Assembly (NCBI GenBank): GCA_001574975.1
Contig: KQ965731.1
Location: forward strand, 1,051,737-1,115,736
Length of the DNA: 64,000 nt
Source: Gonapodya prolifera JEL478
Taxonomy: Eukaryota > Monoblepharomycota > Monoblepharidomycetes > Monoblepharidales > Gonapodyaceae
Direction: 5' to 3'
Of the stretch, positions 32,571 through 44,706 are shown in pieces (positions within the stretch are counted from its first letter, which is position 1; every line of letters begins with the position of its first letter). The translations under genes and the position numbers were made by a program. The notes beneath the pieces are model-generated. The model ran no database searches. It was not told where the DNA came from and worked only from the letters and a program-made list of their open reading frames with translations.

Positions 32571-33704
32571 TCAGGCAGTTCCCGCCTTCACATCCGTCGA
32601 ACTCGTCGTGTACCTCCTCGGAATCCAAATCGCATAGTCTTTCCCCGTACAGTTTGGCGGGCTTCCGCACGTGAGACTGTCGAACGCGGTGTACGCATCC
32701 CACGCGTTCGTCTTACTGTCCAGCTCGGCTCCAGACAAGTTGATCGGCCGCGCGCTGGTCGCGTACTGCATGTAACTCGTGATCGTATAGTCCACACCAG
32801 TGAACCCCTGCGCGGCATCCCGCACAAAGAACGACGCGCTCAGATGGTCGCTGTGGTCCCCATTGCCAAACGTGCCGGTAAAGTCCTGCGCGCGGATCAA
32901 GTTTGGCGCATAGTCCACAATAATCCCCGTCAGGAGCGCCGTCAGCTCGGCCTTGGTGAACGTGTTCGACCCGTCCACGGTCTGGATCGTACTGATTTTG
33001 CCCTGGTATAGCTTCTGCAGAGACTCGAATTGATGTTGGAAGAGCCCTCCCCGTTCCCTTGTCCGTCGGGCAAGCGCAGCCACACAACGCTCACGCTCGA
33101 CGGGACGGTGTTGTTCAGCGTTTGCACCCGCACATTTGTTCCGCCAATCACTGCCGTCGTCGTCGCCCACGCATCTGTCACGTTTGGCATTGTCGAGTAG
33201 GCCTAGTATGAGCATCAGACGAATCAGCCGCGAGGGCATCGAAAGCCATCATCATCGTCATCAGCGCATGCAAAAATCATGTGGGTCGCGTTAAGGGTAC
33301 CGAAAGCCATGCGCGGACGCAAATTTTCTCACAGCCCGAGTTCCCGCTTCGCGGCCCATCCAGTACGTCTCCCCCCTGTTGTTATCTCCCGCAGTAATAA
33401 ACACCGTCCGCGTGCATCGCCCGGCCTGGATGTCGTTGAAGATGTCAGGGCTATACAGGCCGCGCGATTATAAAGGTGGGGGAGCAGAGAGGGCCAGGAT
33501 GAGCGGCGCCATCACAAACGGGACCGAACCCCTCAACCCCGCGCGCAGAACCCACTTGATAAACAGCAAGTCGTCGTCCTCGTGCGCTACAATGTTGAGA
33601 CTGCATCCGGAGCTAATGGCCCCTTGTCGTCGTCGAAGTGGGAGTGCCGCTGCGGCGCCAAAGAGGCAAATACACGATACGAGCACTGCAGGCGTGACTT
33701 TCAT
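32571..33704 (-). CDS. Secreted PIG-L/LmbE-type N-acetylglucosaminyl deacetylase, frameshifted
   Basis: Zn-dependent de-N-acetylase of the PIG-L superfamily with a signal peptide (VLVSCICLFGAAAALP), so probably extracellular. Exons are 33704-33556, 33450-33333 and 33202-32571. The metal/catalytic motif is LNIVAHEDDDLLF (family AHPDD, here AHEDD), followed by INPDIFNDIQAGRCTRTVF, GDNNRGETYWMGREAGTRAA and the second metal site GNGDHSDHLSA. Near 33040 the frame changes between LPDGQGNGEG and FESLQKLYQGK with no room for an intron. The exon lengths sum to one base short of a multiple of three, so a single base is missing, either a real mutation or a sequencing error near the assembly gap. Otherwise the protein looks complete, about 299 aa. 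Confidence 0.85.
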
Positions 33705-33840
33705 CCTTGGCTTCTCTGCGCGTTGAGTAGAGGGCCTTACGTGGGGAGACCCGTTTGCCTACTGGCTTTCCATCTTTGGGCGAACCCTAATTACGTTTTT
33801 GACGGGTCGCAGAGACGACAGTACAATAATTGCCACCCCC

Positions 33841-34387
33841 NNNNNNNNNNNNNNNNNNNNNNNNNNNNNNNNNNNNNNNNNNNNNNNNNNNNNNNNNNNN
33901 NNNNNNNNNNNNNNNNNNNNNNNNNNNNNNNNNNNNNNNNNNNNNNNNNNNNNNNNNNNNNNNNNNNNNNNNNNNNNNNNNNNNNNNNNNNNNNNNNNNN
34001 NNNNNNNNNNNNNNNNNNNNNNNNNNNNNNNNNNNNNNNNNNNNNNNNNNNNNNNNNNNNNNNNNNNNNNNNNNNNNNNNNNNNNNNNNNNNNNNNNNNN
34101 NNNNNNNNNNNNNNNNNNNNNNNNNNNNNNNNNNNNNNNNNNNNNNNNNNNNNNNNNNNNNNNNNNNNNNNNNNNNNNNNNNNNNNNNNNNNNNNNNNNN
34201 NNNNNNNNNNNNNNNNNNNNNNNNNNNNNNNNNNNNNNNNNNNNNNNNNNNNNNNNNNNNNNNNNNNNNNNNNNNNNNNNNNNNNNNNNNNNNNNNNNNN
34301 NNNNNNNNNNNNNNNNNNNNNNNNNNNNNNNNNNNNNNNNNNNNNNNNNNNNNNNNNNNNNNNNNNNNNNNNNNNNNNNNNNNNNNN
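33841..34387. other. Assembly gap (run of N)
   Basis: A run of 547 N. The flanks do not obviously belong to one gene, so its true size and content are unknown. The PIG-L promoter lies on its left. Confidence 0.99.
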
Positions 34388-36134
34388 GGGGAACCGACAG
34401 AATCACAAAAGTGGAACGATGAATGGCGCTGTACTTTGCCTCAAAGGTGTTGAGCTGTATTTTGGTGTGACAATCCGTCATCGAAGCGTGACGGACATGT
34501 TGAAAACAGAACTGTGGAAGCACGAAGCCCAACCCGTGGTTTACAGGATCTGGTGCACGCTTGTGTATGACGCCTTTGATTCGACCGACACCAGTGAGAA
34601 GTGATGTGAGGCGTAAACTGAAACGACAGTCGCGGGGCGAATGCAGGACGATGCCGTCACTTACCGCCTACTGGTGCTCACGGTTGATTGTTTGACTTGA
34701 GACTTCAGTGTGGTGTCATCCTCTATCAGCAAGATGTTAATTGATAAGAGATAGCATTCTGGAGAAAGTTTCGATGGGCGTAACGTACCCGATGGCCGCC
34801 GCCGGAGGGATCATGCTGCCACCTTTGGGGCAGAACTTGACCCAGAGCTGGCGTGGAGCACCACCTGGCACCATGCAGCCGGCAGTCCGTTCTCGTGGAG
34901 AGGGGAGACAACTGAGCATTCTCTCAAATCCCTAGCAATCCCTTCGTTTCTTCTCGCGTCACGGGAACGACGCTTGTCCAACCCTTTCACAGCAGATTGT
35001 GTTCGCCGTCAAGCACAGTAACTGCACAGTTCCCAACGTCGAGGGCCGCGCCGACAAAAAACAGAACAGGGCCGCGCCAAATCGTCATACATTTTTGTGC
35101 AGCGGAGGCAAAAATGAACTGTCCCGGTTTTAGGTGCTTGGCAGGTTCTTTTCTGGTGAGGTCCTAATGTATTCGGGAGCGCCCAGCACACCAACATCGC
35201 GTTATGACCGCAAGCTGGCTCTGCTCGCCGCTCATGCTCTGCGGATGTTGTCGTTACGGCAGGTTTAATTCCTACCAGGCCCCCTGCTTATGGGAACATG
35301 GGGTAAAGACTTGGCAGGGTGGCCCTGGTCTGCCCTTGTTGCAAGTGAGGTCTCCCAGTGGCGCACCTGAGACTCTCCAGACGGGGCGCGTACCTCGTGA
35401 CCTGAGCGAGGCATGTCGCCCGATGTGATCATTTGGTGGCACCACCGTCAACCGACAGTGAGGGATGGCACCACGGTCCTCTCGGGGGTTTACTGAAATG
35501 AGCATTCCTTTCTCCGTTCCTCACCCCACATCCTTTCAGTTGGTGGGTTGGAGTTTATTAAAATTACGCTTCGATTGCTCTCACAACAAACAATCCCGCA
35601 AACTTAAAATGCGCCTCGTGGGACCCCGGAACATGACCATTACATGCTGACATAAATGCATTTTGAAGAGAAATACTCTGTGCATCAAATGAGAGGTCGC
35701 GTTGTGGTGATCCCACCAAGAATAAACTGTTCATGCTGTGACACAACTCGTGACGTATCCGTCTTTGATGCGCCGGTGCAAAAACGGGGTATAGGGAAGG
35801 TCGGTCCACGATGCCCCGCTCCCTCATTCCTCAGAAAAAATCGATTCCGATGAGGATCTTCCAGATTTTGCACAAGTCCCTTTTGCAGACCGCAGCCGCC
35901 TCTATATCGCAGACCAACACTCTCACTACTCTGCATTCGCACAAGTGTGCAGTCGCACGTAGAAATTCGGACTGCATTTTCCGTGCAGCTTGGCCAGAAT
36001 CCCTCTCATCGGAGTGCATAGGAATTAGGAGGGAGGTACAGTTCGCCTTGGAGGCGCGGCTCACCAAAGGAAGCCAGAGACGAAGCTTCAAAGAGCCACA
36101 ACGAAAGTCCCCCACAAAGAGGACGCCCGGAAGC
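34388..36134. other. 1.7 kb without a recognisable gene
   Basis: After the gap there are only short unrelated frames. None shows a domain, codon pattern or splice arrangement I can support. An open frame from 35811 runs into the next gene's first exon in the same frame, so that gene's start could lie further upstream (ATG near 35850). Confidence 0.5.
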
Positions 36135-38171
36135 ATGAGCGGGGATGGACTCGATGGATCCCCGACGGCATCGACGACAACAGTGGAAGAGACCTCAACC
36201 TGGAGCTCCACCGGGGATGAAGGGATTCAGACCACAAGCGCGACGACGACATCCGCGGAATCCGTCGAAACAGTGGTGAGCAAAAGGTCTTGTTGGTCCT
36301 CGCTGGGAGCTCGGATGATTAACGACCCGGTCCCATACTCGTTACGTGCCCATCGTTTGTCCAACGAATCCCCTGCATCTGTCACAATTACTCTGGGTGC
36401 ATAGACGGCAGCTGGGACTACAGCTGAGCCCTCTAGCTTACCTACGTCTACAGCGACGAGCACGCCTACTACACAACCAGCGTCCAACCAGGATGCCATT
36501 GTGACCATGGCTCCACCTCCACCTCCACCTCCTACAAATGTCGGTTCGGGTGCGCCTGTAGAATCGAATCCTACGCCTTCTTCTGCGAGCCCAACAGCGA
36601 TGCCGACGGCACACACTCGACCAACCCGAACAAGCCCACCTGCGGCAAGCACAGGAGCGGCGAACCTTCTCACACCCTCGAGTTCTCTCCCTCCCGCCTC
36701 TGCAACAACCGACCCCGGAGCTCTCATGCAAACATCGCCTCCGTCGCTCGACCATGTCGTCGCGCCCACACAACAGGACCTCATTCCCGTTCCTCGGGAC
36801 GACACACCACCATCTTCTCCACCCGACGATGGCATCATCCACGTCGACGGCCCTTACGACCCTTCTCTGACTGCTGGTGGAGCCGATGGAGGTGTCTGGG
36901 TTAGCGAGGGAACCTACTCGACGCGCGTTCGAACCACTGTCACTTCCGTTACTTCTGCCGGTGGAAATCTCTGGGGTGTCTTGCCGACACCGCATCCTCC
37001 CTCGGACGATTTATCGAGGTGAGAGTTTGCCAACAGTCTTCGCTCGACAGGATGCCCGCATTTCGCCATTGGAATATGCATCATGGGGAATCATCATTCC
37101 CATAACATCAAACGGATGCAAAGCGGATACGAGCGATGGAATCAAGAGCATAACTGCATGGAATGCATCTTCTGAATCGGTTGTACTGACCAACACTTCC
37201 CAACTTCCAGCCTCCTCGCTAACGGGCACCTTTCCCCCATCGCCATCGCCGCCGTCACCCTCTCCGTCATCGCCGCCATCCTTTCCGCCTTCACGATCTT
37301 CCTTTTTGTTCGGGCGCGTCGGAAAAAGGCTGCGGCGGTGGACAAACTGGCTAAATCGGAAAAGGGGATAGTGGACAAGTGTTGGGACGACCACCAAGCC
37401 AAAAAGTCGGCGTCCCGGTACCGTCCTCGCTGGGAGAGCGTCTTCGCACCTCCGAGCGCGCACTTTGGCGTCGCGGCTATGCTCTCCAAGATTGCGCCCG
37501 CGTCGTTCCTCGAAGGAAGCTCGATTCGACTCCCCTTTGATGCGCCGCCGCAAAACTTCCGACCGCCCAGGTCCACCGTCTCCACGAAATCACTCAAAGC
37601 AGTGCCCGTGGAGCCCTTCCCCGCGAACCTCAAAGCGCCGCCAAAGCGTCCTTCCAACCGCCCTGTATCCCGACGCACCGTCTCAATCTCCGCGCTGGCC
37701 GTGGAGACGCTCGCCAACTCCTCTATTCCGCCTCCTCCCTTCCTGTCCGTTTCGAAACCTCACCTGAACACCGATTCTGCAGGGATTCCCCGCGGAATTC
37801 TCCGTGGCGGCGTCGCCTCGTCTTCACATGTGCGGGCGGCCGGATTGAAAGTCTCGTTCACGGCACCTGATTCCGGGGAATTGCGGGATTTCTCTTCGGA
37901 CGACCCTTCGACATTACCCAACGAGGACACAGGCGACACCTCCATTTGTCTCCAAGATCCCTTCGCAGACCATTTTCACTCGGAAACGTCCATCTTTGAC
38001 GACGGTAGTGGGTCCCAGTCCCGTCTCGACCCATTTGAAGGCCCACCTCCCTCGTCGACTTCCGAGCACGAGCAGAAACCCCTTTCCCATCCTCCCGCTT
38101 TCCCTGCTCGTGCTGCATTAGGAGGAGAAGCGTGGGTTGCAAGCTACATCAATCAGGGACCGACTCCGTGA
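36135..38171 (+). CDS. Mucin-like single-pass membrane protein
   Basis: Exons 36135-36275, 36405-37018 and 37211-38171 give 571 aa. The N-terminal 250 residues are Ser/Thr/Pro-rich (TSATTTSAESVETV, a run of Pro at 36510-36530), as in heavily O-glycosylated ectodomains. A transmembrane helix, AIAAVTLSVIAAILSAFTIF, is followed by a basic stop-transfer FVRARRKK and a cytoplasmic tail of about 290 residues. The layout matches Mid2/Wsc/Msb2-type fungal cell-wall sensors, but no Cys-rich WSC domain is present and no clear signal peptide is seen at this start; an upstream start is possible. The sensor role is inference from architecture only. Confidence 0.7.
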
Positions 38172-38488
38172 TAGAGGTGGTCGTGAGGGTGAGACCGCGG
38201 GTGTATTTATGCCAGTGGACGTTGCATAGTTTGCTGGAAGCATTTATTTTATGTGCGAATGTATATTGATCTCTAAGCGCTGCACCGAATGTACGCCAGT
38301 TGGCGATTACAGTAGAACTGTTACCCTACCCGTGCTTGTTGTGTACAAAACATTGAGTGTATCTCGATTACACCAAGGAACAGTGAACAAACATGCATAT
38401 CTTTTCGATAATCTACATTACGATTCGCGTATTCCGTTGCACTATTCCCCATTCACGACCACAGTACCGGGTGCGTTCGGCCATCTTC

Positions 38489-40191
38489 TCACATGATACT
38501 CTTGTTCACGCCCATCATCTTGGCGAAGATGGGGATAAGCATAGCAACAAAGGCTCCCGAGCCTCCCATGTGGAGGGCCTTGTACACAGACAGAATCCAG
38601 TTAGCTTTCATCTCACAGTCACCATGTTCACGCATCCCCTCACCTTGAAGCCGAACCCAGCGTACAGTCCTCCAAGCCCTTTCTGGGCGTAAATACCCTT
38701 CCCGAGCTCGAACACTTTGCCAAAGCTCAGTGCTAACCGTAACGCCGAGTCCTTGGACGTGCCCGACAACCCTTCTTTCTGAATGTTTGTACGCACGACG
38801 TCAGCGGGAGTGTTGATAGCGGCGCCTGCAACACCGGCTGAAGAGAGCGAGAAAAGATTCAGTTTAAGGTCTGGTCAAAGTGTTGAGACAAAGACGAACC
38901 CAAGAATCCGGCGGCGAAGTCGACGAGGGCGGTTTTGGTGGGAGTTTTTTCTGGAATGACGACAGACAGGGCGTCGTTGGAGACCTTTTTGAAGTAGTCG
39001 AGGGTGGCGAAGTAGGTTCCCGTCCAGAGGGTCTATCCGCGCAAGATGAGTTTGCCACAGTTTCAGTACTTTCTTAGAGTTGCAACCAACATATCATCGT
39101 CAACTCACCTGTCTCAGCTGCACCGCCTGCCATCCAATCATTGTTCCCGCCAATCCCTGTTTTGCTCGCACATCCGCAACGAGCTTTCCGACGGAGTTTC
39201 CGTACTTGCCCTGAGAGTCAAGTTGGAGACCTGACGAAAAGAGCAATTCATTAAATTGAGTGTCCAATCTGGGCACGACAATCTTTTTAGACGAGGCCAT
39301 TTTTCTTGGGTTTGTGGGGGGGGCCAAATCCCACCCGCAACATCTCCTTCCGAACCTCCCGCACTCACCAATCTTGGCCAGCTCCAGTGTCGTAATCGCC
39401 AGCACTTCAGGAATGACCGCAACACCTCCGGCAATACCCTTCTCGATGGGAGTTCCCTTTGAAGTGGGTTTACCCCACATCGCCTCGTGGGTGAGAGGGA
39501 AGAAGAAGAACTTCATGATACGCATGCCCGTGGCACGGAGGACTTCCGGAACGACTCCTTGCGAAAGCATTCCGCGGATGCCGTGGGCGGCGATGAATTC
39601 CGAGACGGTGTCTGGGGGAGTGGAGAGTGGCGAGAAGAGGTGTTATATGAGTGAAAACAGCACGCAGAATTGAATTCAAGATGGAAAATGGCGTTCGGAT
39701 GACCTCGGAGGGGAGGGGAGGGGCCGGTACAGAGAGGTTCCACAGACGCACATTCTTTGCTCTTTCCCATGGTCCCATGTCTGCGATTCCTTGAAAAAAA
39801 GTCATAAACTCCATAAACTCAGTCACGCCATGGTAAAATCAATCGACTTTATCACCCAGAAGATTCCATTTGCGAAGCTACCTGAAAAGCGGGGCACCAC
39901 AAACACTCACATCCCTGTCCGGTCGCGCTCGCCATCTTCAGAGCCCTGACGACGTCGACGGGGTACATGGCAACAGCGGTGACTTTTTTCCCATGCGGAT
40001 GCGGGCGTCGACGCAAAACGGGGTACGGATGCCACAACAGATCGATCAAACCACGGGCGTCACTTCGGAACAAGCGATGGCGGCCAAAAAAACGTACCGG
40101 CACATGCGGCAGAGATGGGAGCCAGGGTCTCGAAAGCTGATCCTGCCTTGGCCTTCTGCGCGGCGGCTGCGGGAGCGACGGATGCGGCCAT
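38489..40191 (-). CDS. Mitochondrial carrier family protein
   Basis: Inner-membrane solute carrier of 315 aa with three approximately 100-residue repeats. Exons are 40191-40098, 39982-39911, 39611-39369, 39230-39109, 39032-38900, 38837-38644 and 38578-38489. Signature positions are YPVDVVRALKM in repeat 1, a degenerate IPEVLAITTLELAKIGLQLD in repeat 2 and NTPADVVRTNIQ in repeat 3; YAQKGLGGLYAGFGFK is the usual helix after repeat 3's loop. The altered Px[DE] motif in repeat 2 and the Ala-rich N-terminus recall less usual carriers such as yeast YFR045W or Yhm2, but I cannot name the substrate. The C-terminus lacks a targeting signal. Confidence 0.88.
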
Positions 40192-40567
40192 TTTGACCTG
40201 GATTGGATTCGGCGATGGGAGATGGGGAAGAGAGATAAACGCGGGTGAAGGCGCAGCTGATATCGCGCAAGGAATGGACGCCAGGGGGTTACAGGACCGC
40301 GCGACGTCGGAAATGAGCGATTCCGAATGACTCACAGGTAACCTAATGTTCCTCTACGGTTCCGGGATGTCTCGTTTGGGTCACTCGCTGCTCGTCCTTG
40401 CGCGTGCTCGGCTGCGTCTCTCTCGCGCTGTCACGGCGGATTGGCGAATCAATTCGTACCTCGCGGTTCCCGGCTATTTACGGACGGTTGAACTCGACAA
40501 CAAAGCATGTGATGAGACGATACGGCGCTACGACATTTCCTACTCCACTGAACATCTAATCCGCCGA

Positions 40568-42758
40568 TCACGCTTTACCCTTCCACCAGACAACAAACGA
40601 ATTAACACTATAAAACCCGCTCCCCCACCCTTCATCCTCGCTCTCCCCGCTCGGGTCCCACCTGACATCCAACCCCATCCACCTATTCTTGCGCGGACCT
40701 CCCGCAACAACACCGCACCCCAACCGCCTCAGCGCGTCCGCATCGCGCACGATCTCGCCCCTGTTGTACGCCGTGAACGCGCACGGCACGTCCACCTCCC
40801 TTATCGCCTTCACGCCCGAGGCCCACTCGGCGGCATGCTCGGGCGCGGCTAGGCCCGTGTTGTACGCCATCACCAAGTCGGGTCGTTTCCAGTCCGGGCT
40901 GCGCGACGAGTGGGCCCTGTACGTGGCGTAGTCGGTCCCGTGCAACGAGTACGACCGGGTCACGCCCCGCTTGGTGCAGGCGGGGCATGTCCCCTCAGGC
41001 TCCGGTTTGGTGTGCGGCGCGGGGAGGTTGACGACGTGCGAGATTTCGGGGCCGATGAAGCGGACGTGCAGTGTGCGCAGGCGGGGGAGGAGGTGGAGGA
41101 GTTCTTCGAATGCGAGGCGGATCACGAGCTCGGTCTGCGGGGTGAAAAAGGGTTACACACCCGCGGGTTTAGGCAGGTGTGACCAAACTGGGGTCTTACC
41201 GACTCGGCGCCAACGACTTCCACGGTGAGGTCTGTCAGTTGTCCCACTTTGTCTTGACCAAGGTGCCCGACGAGGGCATCAAAGGCCGTGAGTACAAAGG
41301 ACAGGGGTGTCGAGATCCACGTGAGGAAGTCGGGCTCGAATGGCGGGAACTGAGTGTGATTTCATGAGGTATAATAAGCACAACATCTGCAGCTGCAGAT
41401 CCCACGTACACAAGTCGGTCATCAAGACGTGGTTTTCAGACGTACCTTGCGCATGGTGAAATAGCTCTCCCACGACGCCGCAGGCAGGTCCATCACATCT
41501 CCCCCACGCGACGTCAACTTGTACCCAGGAAGTGCCCTGGGGTCTGAAAGCAACGGGCTCTCATCGCCGGGCAAACCGACATACTGCGGCACGACCGTGG
41601 GCGGTATGTACACAGGCGAGGGCTCCGAAGGGTCCACGTCTGGCATTGAATAATGGCGGTCGCGGAAGCGGTCCATGGCCGCGATGCGCGCGAACGACAG
41701 GCACGATTTGGCGTCGGTCGTTTCGTGGGACAGGCGGTGCTGCTCGACGTGCAGGTGGCACGCTTGGGAGAGGAGGCATTTGGGGCAGGAGTGCAGCGAG
41801 GAGGTGGGGTATCCTGACGGGTTGGAAATGGCTTAAGCTTTGATCACTTTCTGCCGTCGTCGATACGAGTCTTCCTTGAAGTGATTTCACCAGCACCCGA
41901 GAGTACTCCGCTTCGCTTCGCGGAGAATTCGCCTCCGGTGGACTCTTTGGACAGCGCTACGCTCACGTCTCGCTCCCGAGAGATTCCTCCGCTTCCCGGG
42001 GCACTCAGAGAGGCAACTCACCACTGGGTGAATCAGCGGTAGAGGGAGCGTGAGCAGGAGCGGCTAGGGCGGAGGTTCTTTGGCATATGGCGCAGACCGG
42101 GGGGTTCATCAACAGCTGCATCTCTGTGGTGGTGGTATCTAACCGCCGTTGTAAGATGGCCATCACGGTGTTGATTTGAACGTTTGTGACAGCCATGCGG
42201 ACTGGCGTGGGCAGCGGGGCGTCTCGGTCGAGTTTTTCGTGTATGGGAAGGTACTGCGCGACGGCGGGTGCGTCGAGGTGTCGCTTGAATTGGATCCACT
42301 TTTGGGACGGGTCAGGCGCGGTTCCTTTGAGTACGTAGTCGTTCAAGGATGGGAGAAACGATGCACACGCCGCGCAAAATGCCTTGTGTGCCTTCCAGTC
42401 TGCTTTCTGGCAGGACGGGGAGCAGTACCTATGGGGGAGACAGAGGTGATGTTGACGGAATCCAAGCCCGCAGACCCCGAATCGAAGGCAGGCCGACAAG
42501 ATGCAGTCGATTCGACAACGTGGAAGCCTTGGAGTAAGCAACGCACCTTACCGCGCGACACCGCGAGCACCACGACAGCAGTTGCCCCTCTGGCCCGGCC
42601 TCAGCGTTGCATGTGATGCAAGCGACGAGGGAAAACGCCTGCTTCGTCTTGAACTGCTTGGGCCCGCGCACAAAGGCCGGCATGGTGTCCATGCTTGAAG
42701 TCGAAGGGGCACATTGGAAGGTGAAGACGTGTCCGCAGCATCGGCAAAACCGCTTCAT
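40568..42758 (-). CDS. MYND zinc-finger protein, MSS51/ZMYND17-like
   Basis: Exons 42758-42547, 42428-42022, 41813-41446, 41349-41200 and 41134-40568 give 567 aa. The start carries CRCCGHVF. A MYND finger (SWCSRCRAVRYCSPSCQKAD, then WKAHKAFC) is assembled across the first intron. The C-terminal half follows the Mss51/ZMYND17 pattern: ELLHLLPRLRTLHVRFIGPE, CPACTKRGVTRSYSLHGTDY, KRPDLVMAYNTGL and VDVPCAFTAYNRGEI. Yeast Mss51 activates COX1 mRNA translation and is haem-regulated; whether this protein does so is not shown here. A possible upstream ATG at 42812 reads through what looks like an intron end, so 42758 is preferred. Confidence 0.85.
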
Positions 42759-42944
42759 CCACTTGGAAAATGAGAAAAAGGGCAGCTGCGTTAGTTTTTT
42801 CTTACAACTCATTGGAATAATGCACCGTTATAAGCATCGTTTGCCAATCGGCCTGTGATTTTGTCAGGGTGCGAGGTTTCAATGTCGGCCTGGCTGGCCT
42901 CGCCACATCGTTTCCTTACATCCTAAAGCGGAAGAAACACACTC

Positions 42945-44163
42945 ATGGCCGAGCAGCAAGTCGTCGACATAGACTCCATCATAGACCGCCTTCTCGAAGG
43001 TCAGTTCTACCTACCGAAAAACGCAAGAGCGATCGCGGGGAACACCCTCATCCGTGCTTGGACTCACCGACACTTCCAATGCAGTGCGAGGGAACAGGCC
43101 CGGCAAGCAGGTCCAGCTCGCGGAGCATGAAATCCGTTATCTCTGCCTCAAAGCGCGCGAGATTTTCGTCAACCAGCCCGTGCTGCTTGACCTTGAGGCA
43201 CCCATCAAGATTTGTGGGGACATCCATGGCCAATACTATGACCTGCTCCGACTGTTTGAGTATGGTGGATTCCCGCCAGAGTCCAACTACTTGTTTCTCG
43301 GTGACTACGTGGACCGCGGAAAGCAATCGCTGGAAACCATCTCCCTTCTCCTCGCTTACAAAATCAAGTACCCCGAAAACTTCTTTATCTTGCGTGGAAA
43401 TCACGAGTCGGCCAGCATAAACAGAATTTACGGCTTCTACGATGAATGTAAGCCATTATCCCGTGAAAGCGCCTTGGACAATGTTCACTGACCGACCGAG
43501 TCTTCTTCTCCAGGCAAACGTCGGTACAGCATCTCACTCTGGAAAACATTTACCGACTGCTTCAACTGCCTTCCCGTCGCCGCCTTGATCGAGGACCGGA
43601 TCCTGCTGATGCACGGCGGGCTCTCACCGGACCTGCAAAACCTGGACCAAATCCGCCGCATCATGCGACCCACCGAAGTCCCCGACGCCGGGCTGCTGTG
43701 CGACCTGCTCTGGTCCGACCCGGAGGCCGACACGACGGGGTGGAATGAGAACGACCGCGGGGCTAGCTTTACGTTTGGCCCGGACGTGGTGGCGCGCTTC
43801 TTGCGGAAGCACGACCTGGACCTCATTTGCCGCGCGCATCAGGTCGTCGAGGACGGCTACGAGTTCTTTGCCAAGAAGCAGCTGGTCACCATCTTTTCGG
43901 CGCCCAATTATTGCGGAGAGTTTGATAACGCTGGGGCGATTATGAGCGTGGATGAGAGTTTGATGTGCTCGTTTCAGGTGAAGAGTCGCTCTTCCTCGTC
44001 ATGTCTGGCCGGCCACTGCAGTTCGCTAATTGTGTGTCTGACAATCCAAAAACAGATTCTAAAACCGGCGGAGAAGAAGCAAAAGTACGTTTACGGAGGA
44101 CCCGGTGGAAGCTCGTCTGGGAGAGGTGAATCCTCCAAGGGAGCCAAAAGGAGGGAGAAATGA
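42945..44163 (+). CDS. Serine/threonine protein phosphatase PP1 catalytic subunit
   Basis: Metal-dependent phosphatase acting with many regulatory subunits in the nucleus and cytoplasm. Exons 42945-42999, 43085-43447, 43514-43977 and 44056-44163 give 329 aa, the normal PP1 size. All catalytic blocks are intact: [70 protein letters not shown] and [14 protein letters not shown]. The splice at 42999/43085 gives [16 protein letters not shown], the canonical PP1 N-terminus, which fixes the first intron. The C-terminal tail is Gly/Ser/Lys-rich and lacks the TPPR inhibitory site of animal PP1. Confidence 0.97.
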
Positions 44164-44706
44164 AAAGGTTGGTGCATTTTGCTCCTTCCCGCACTTGCTT
44201 GTCATTTAACGACCCGCTCCGGTTGGATTCTTGGCGCAGACGAGCCCTTTTGTAACCGCTCTGAGTGCCGCAAACTTGTATCTCCGGCGAGCGGGCTAGA
44301 TATGCACATAGCTGTAAAAAACCTAAAACCTCAAGTTTCTTATGTAAAGCTTTTTATAGACAGACAGTTGGACTTTTGTGACTCAATACTTCTATTGCAA
44401 AGGCTTGCTGTTATAAAATCTGCGGGACTGACAATCTGCGGGGCTCACAATTGCGACTTTTAACCTCTCCCAATATTTGTATTACAAGAACCCCCTGCTT
44501 CTATGTTTGACTGCAAATACTGCGTAATATATATCACGTATGCCAAAGGCGTCTGCCGAGATGGTATATCCCACGGCGTCTATAAAAAAATCCGAATCCA
44601 AATGCTGCTTCATGCTTCCACTTCCACTTGCGCCACCGCACATGCGCCCAATAAAACCCCCTTTCTATCTCTTCCTTTTTTACGATTGCAATAACGTTCA
44701 ATTCCA
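44164..44706. other. Convergent 3' intergenic stretch
   Basis: AT-rich sequence between the converging PP1 and repeat-protein genes. It holds no supported gene and presumably supplies both polyadenylation regions. Confidence 0.5.

Noticed and set aside
33582-34604. Long frames running through the N block
   Set aside because: They are open only because N is not read as a stop; nothing supports coding.
40346-40852. Plus-strand frame between the mitochondrial carrier and the MYND gene
   Set aside because: It overlaps the 3' coding end of the MYND gene in antisense and shows no domain.
41906-41925. GC-rich hairpin with 6-bp arms in an intron of the MYND gene
   Set aside because: Short arms and an intronic position; hairpins like this are expected by chance in GC-rich sequence.
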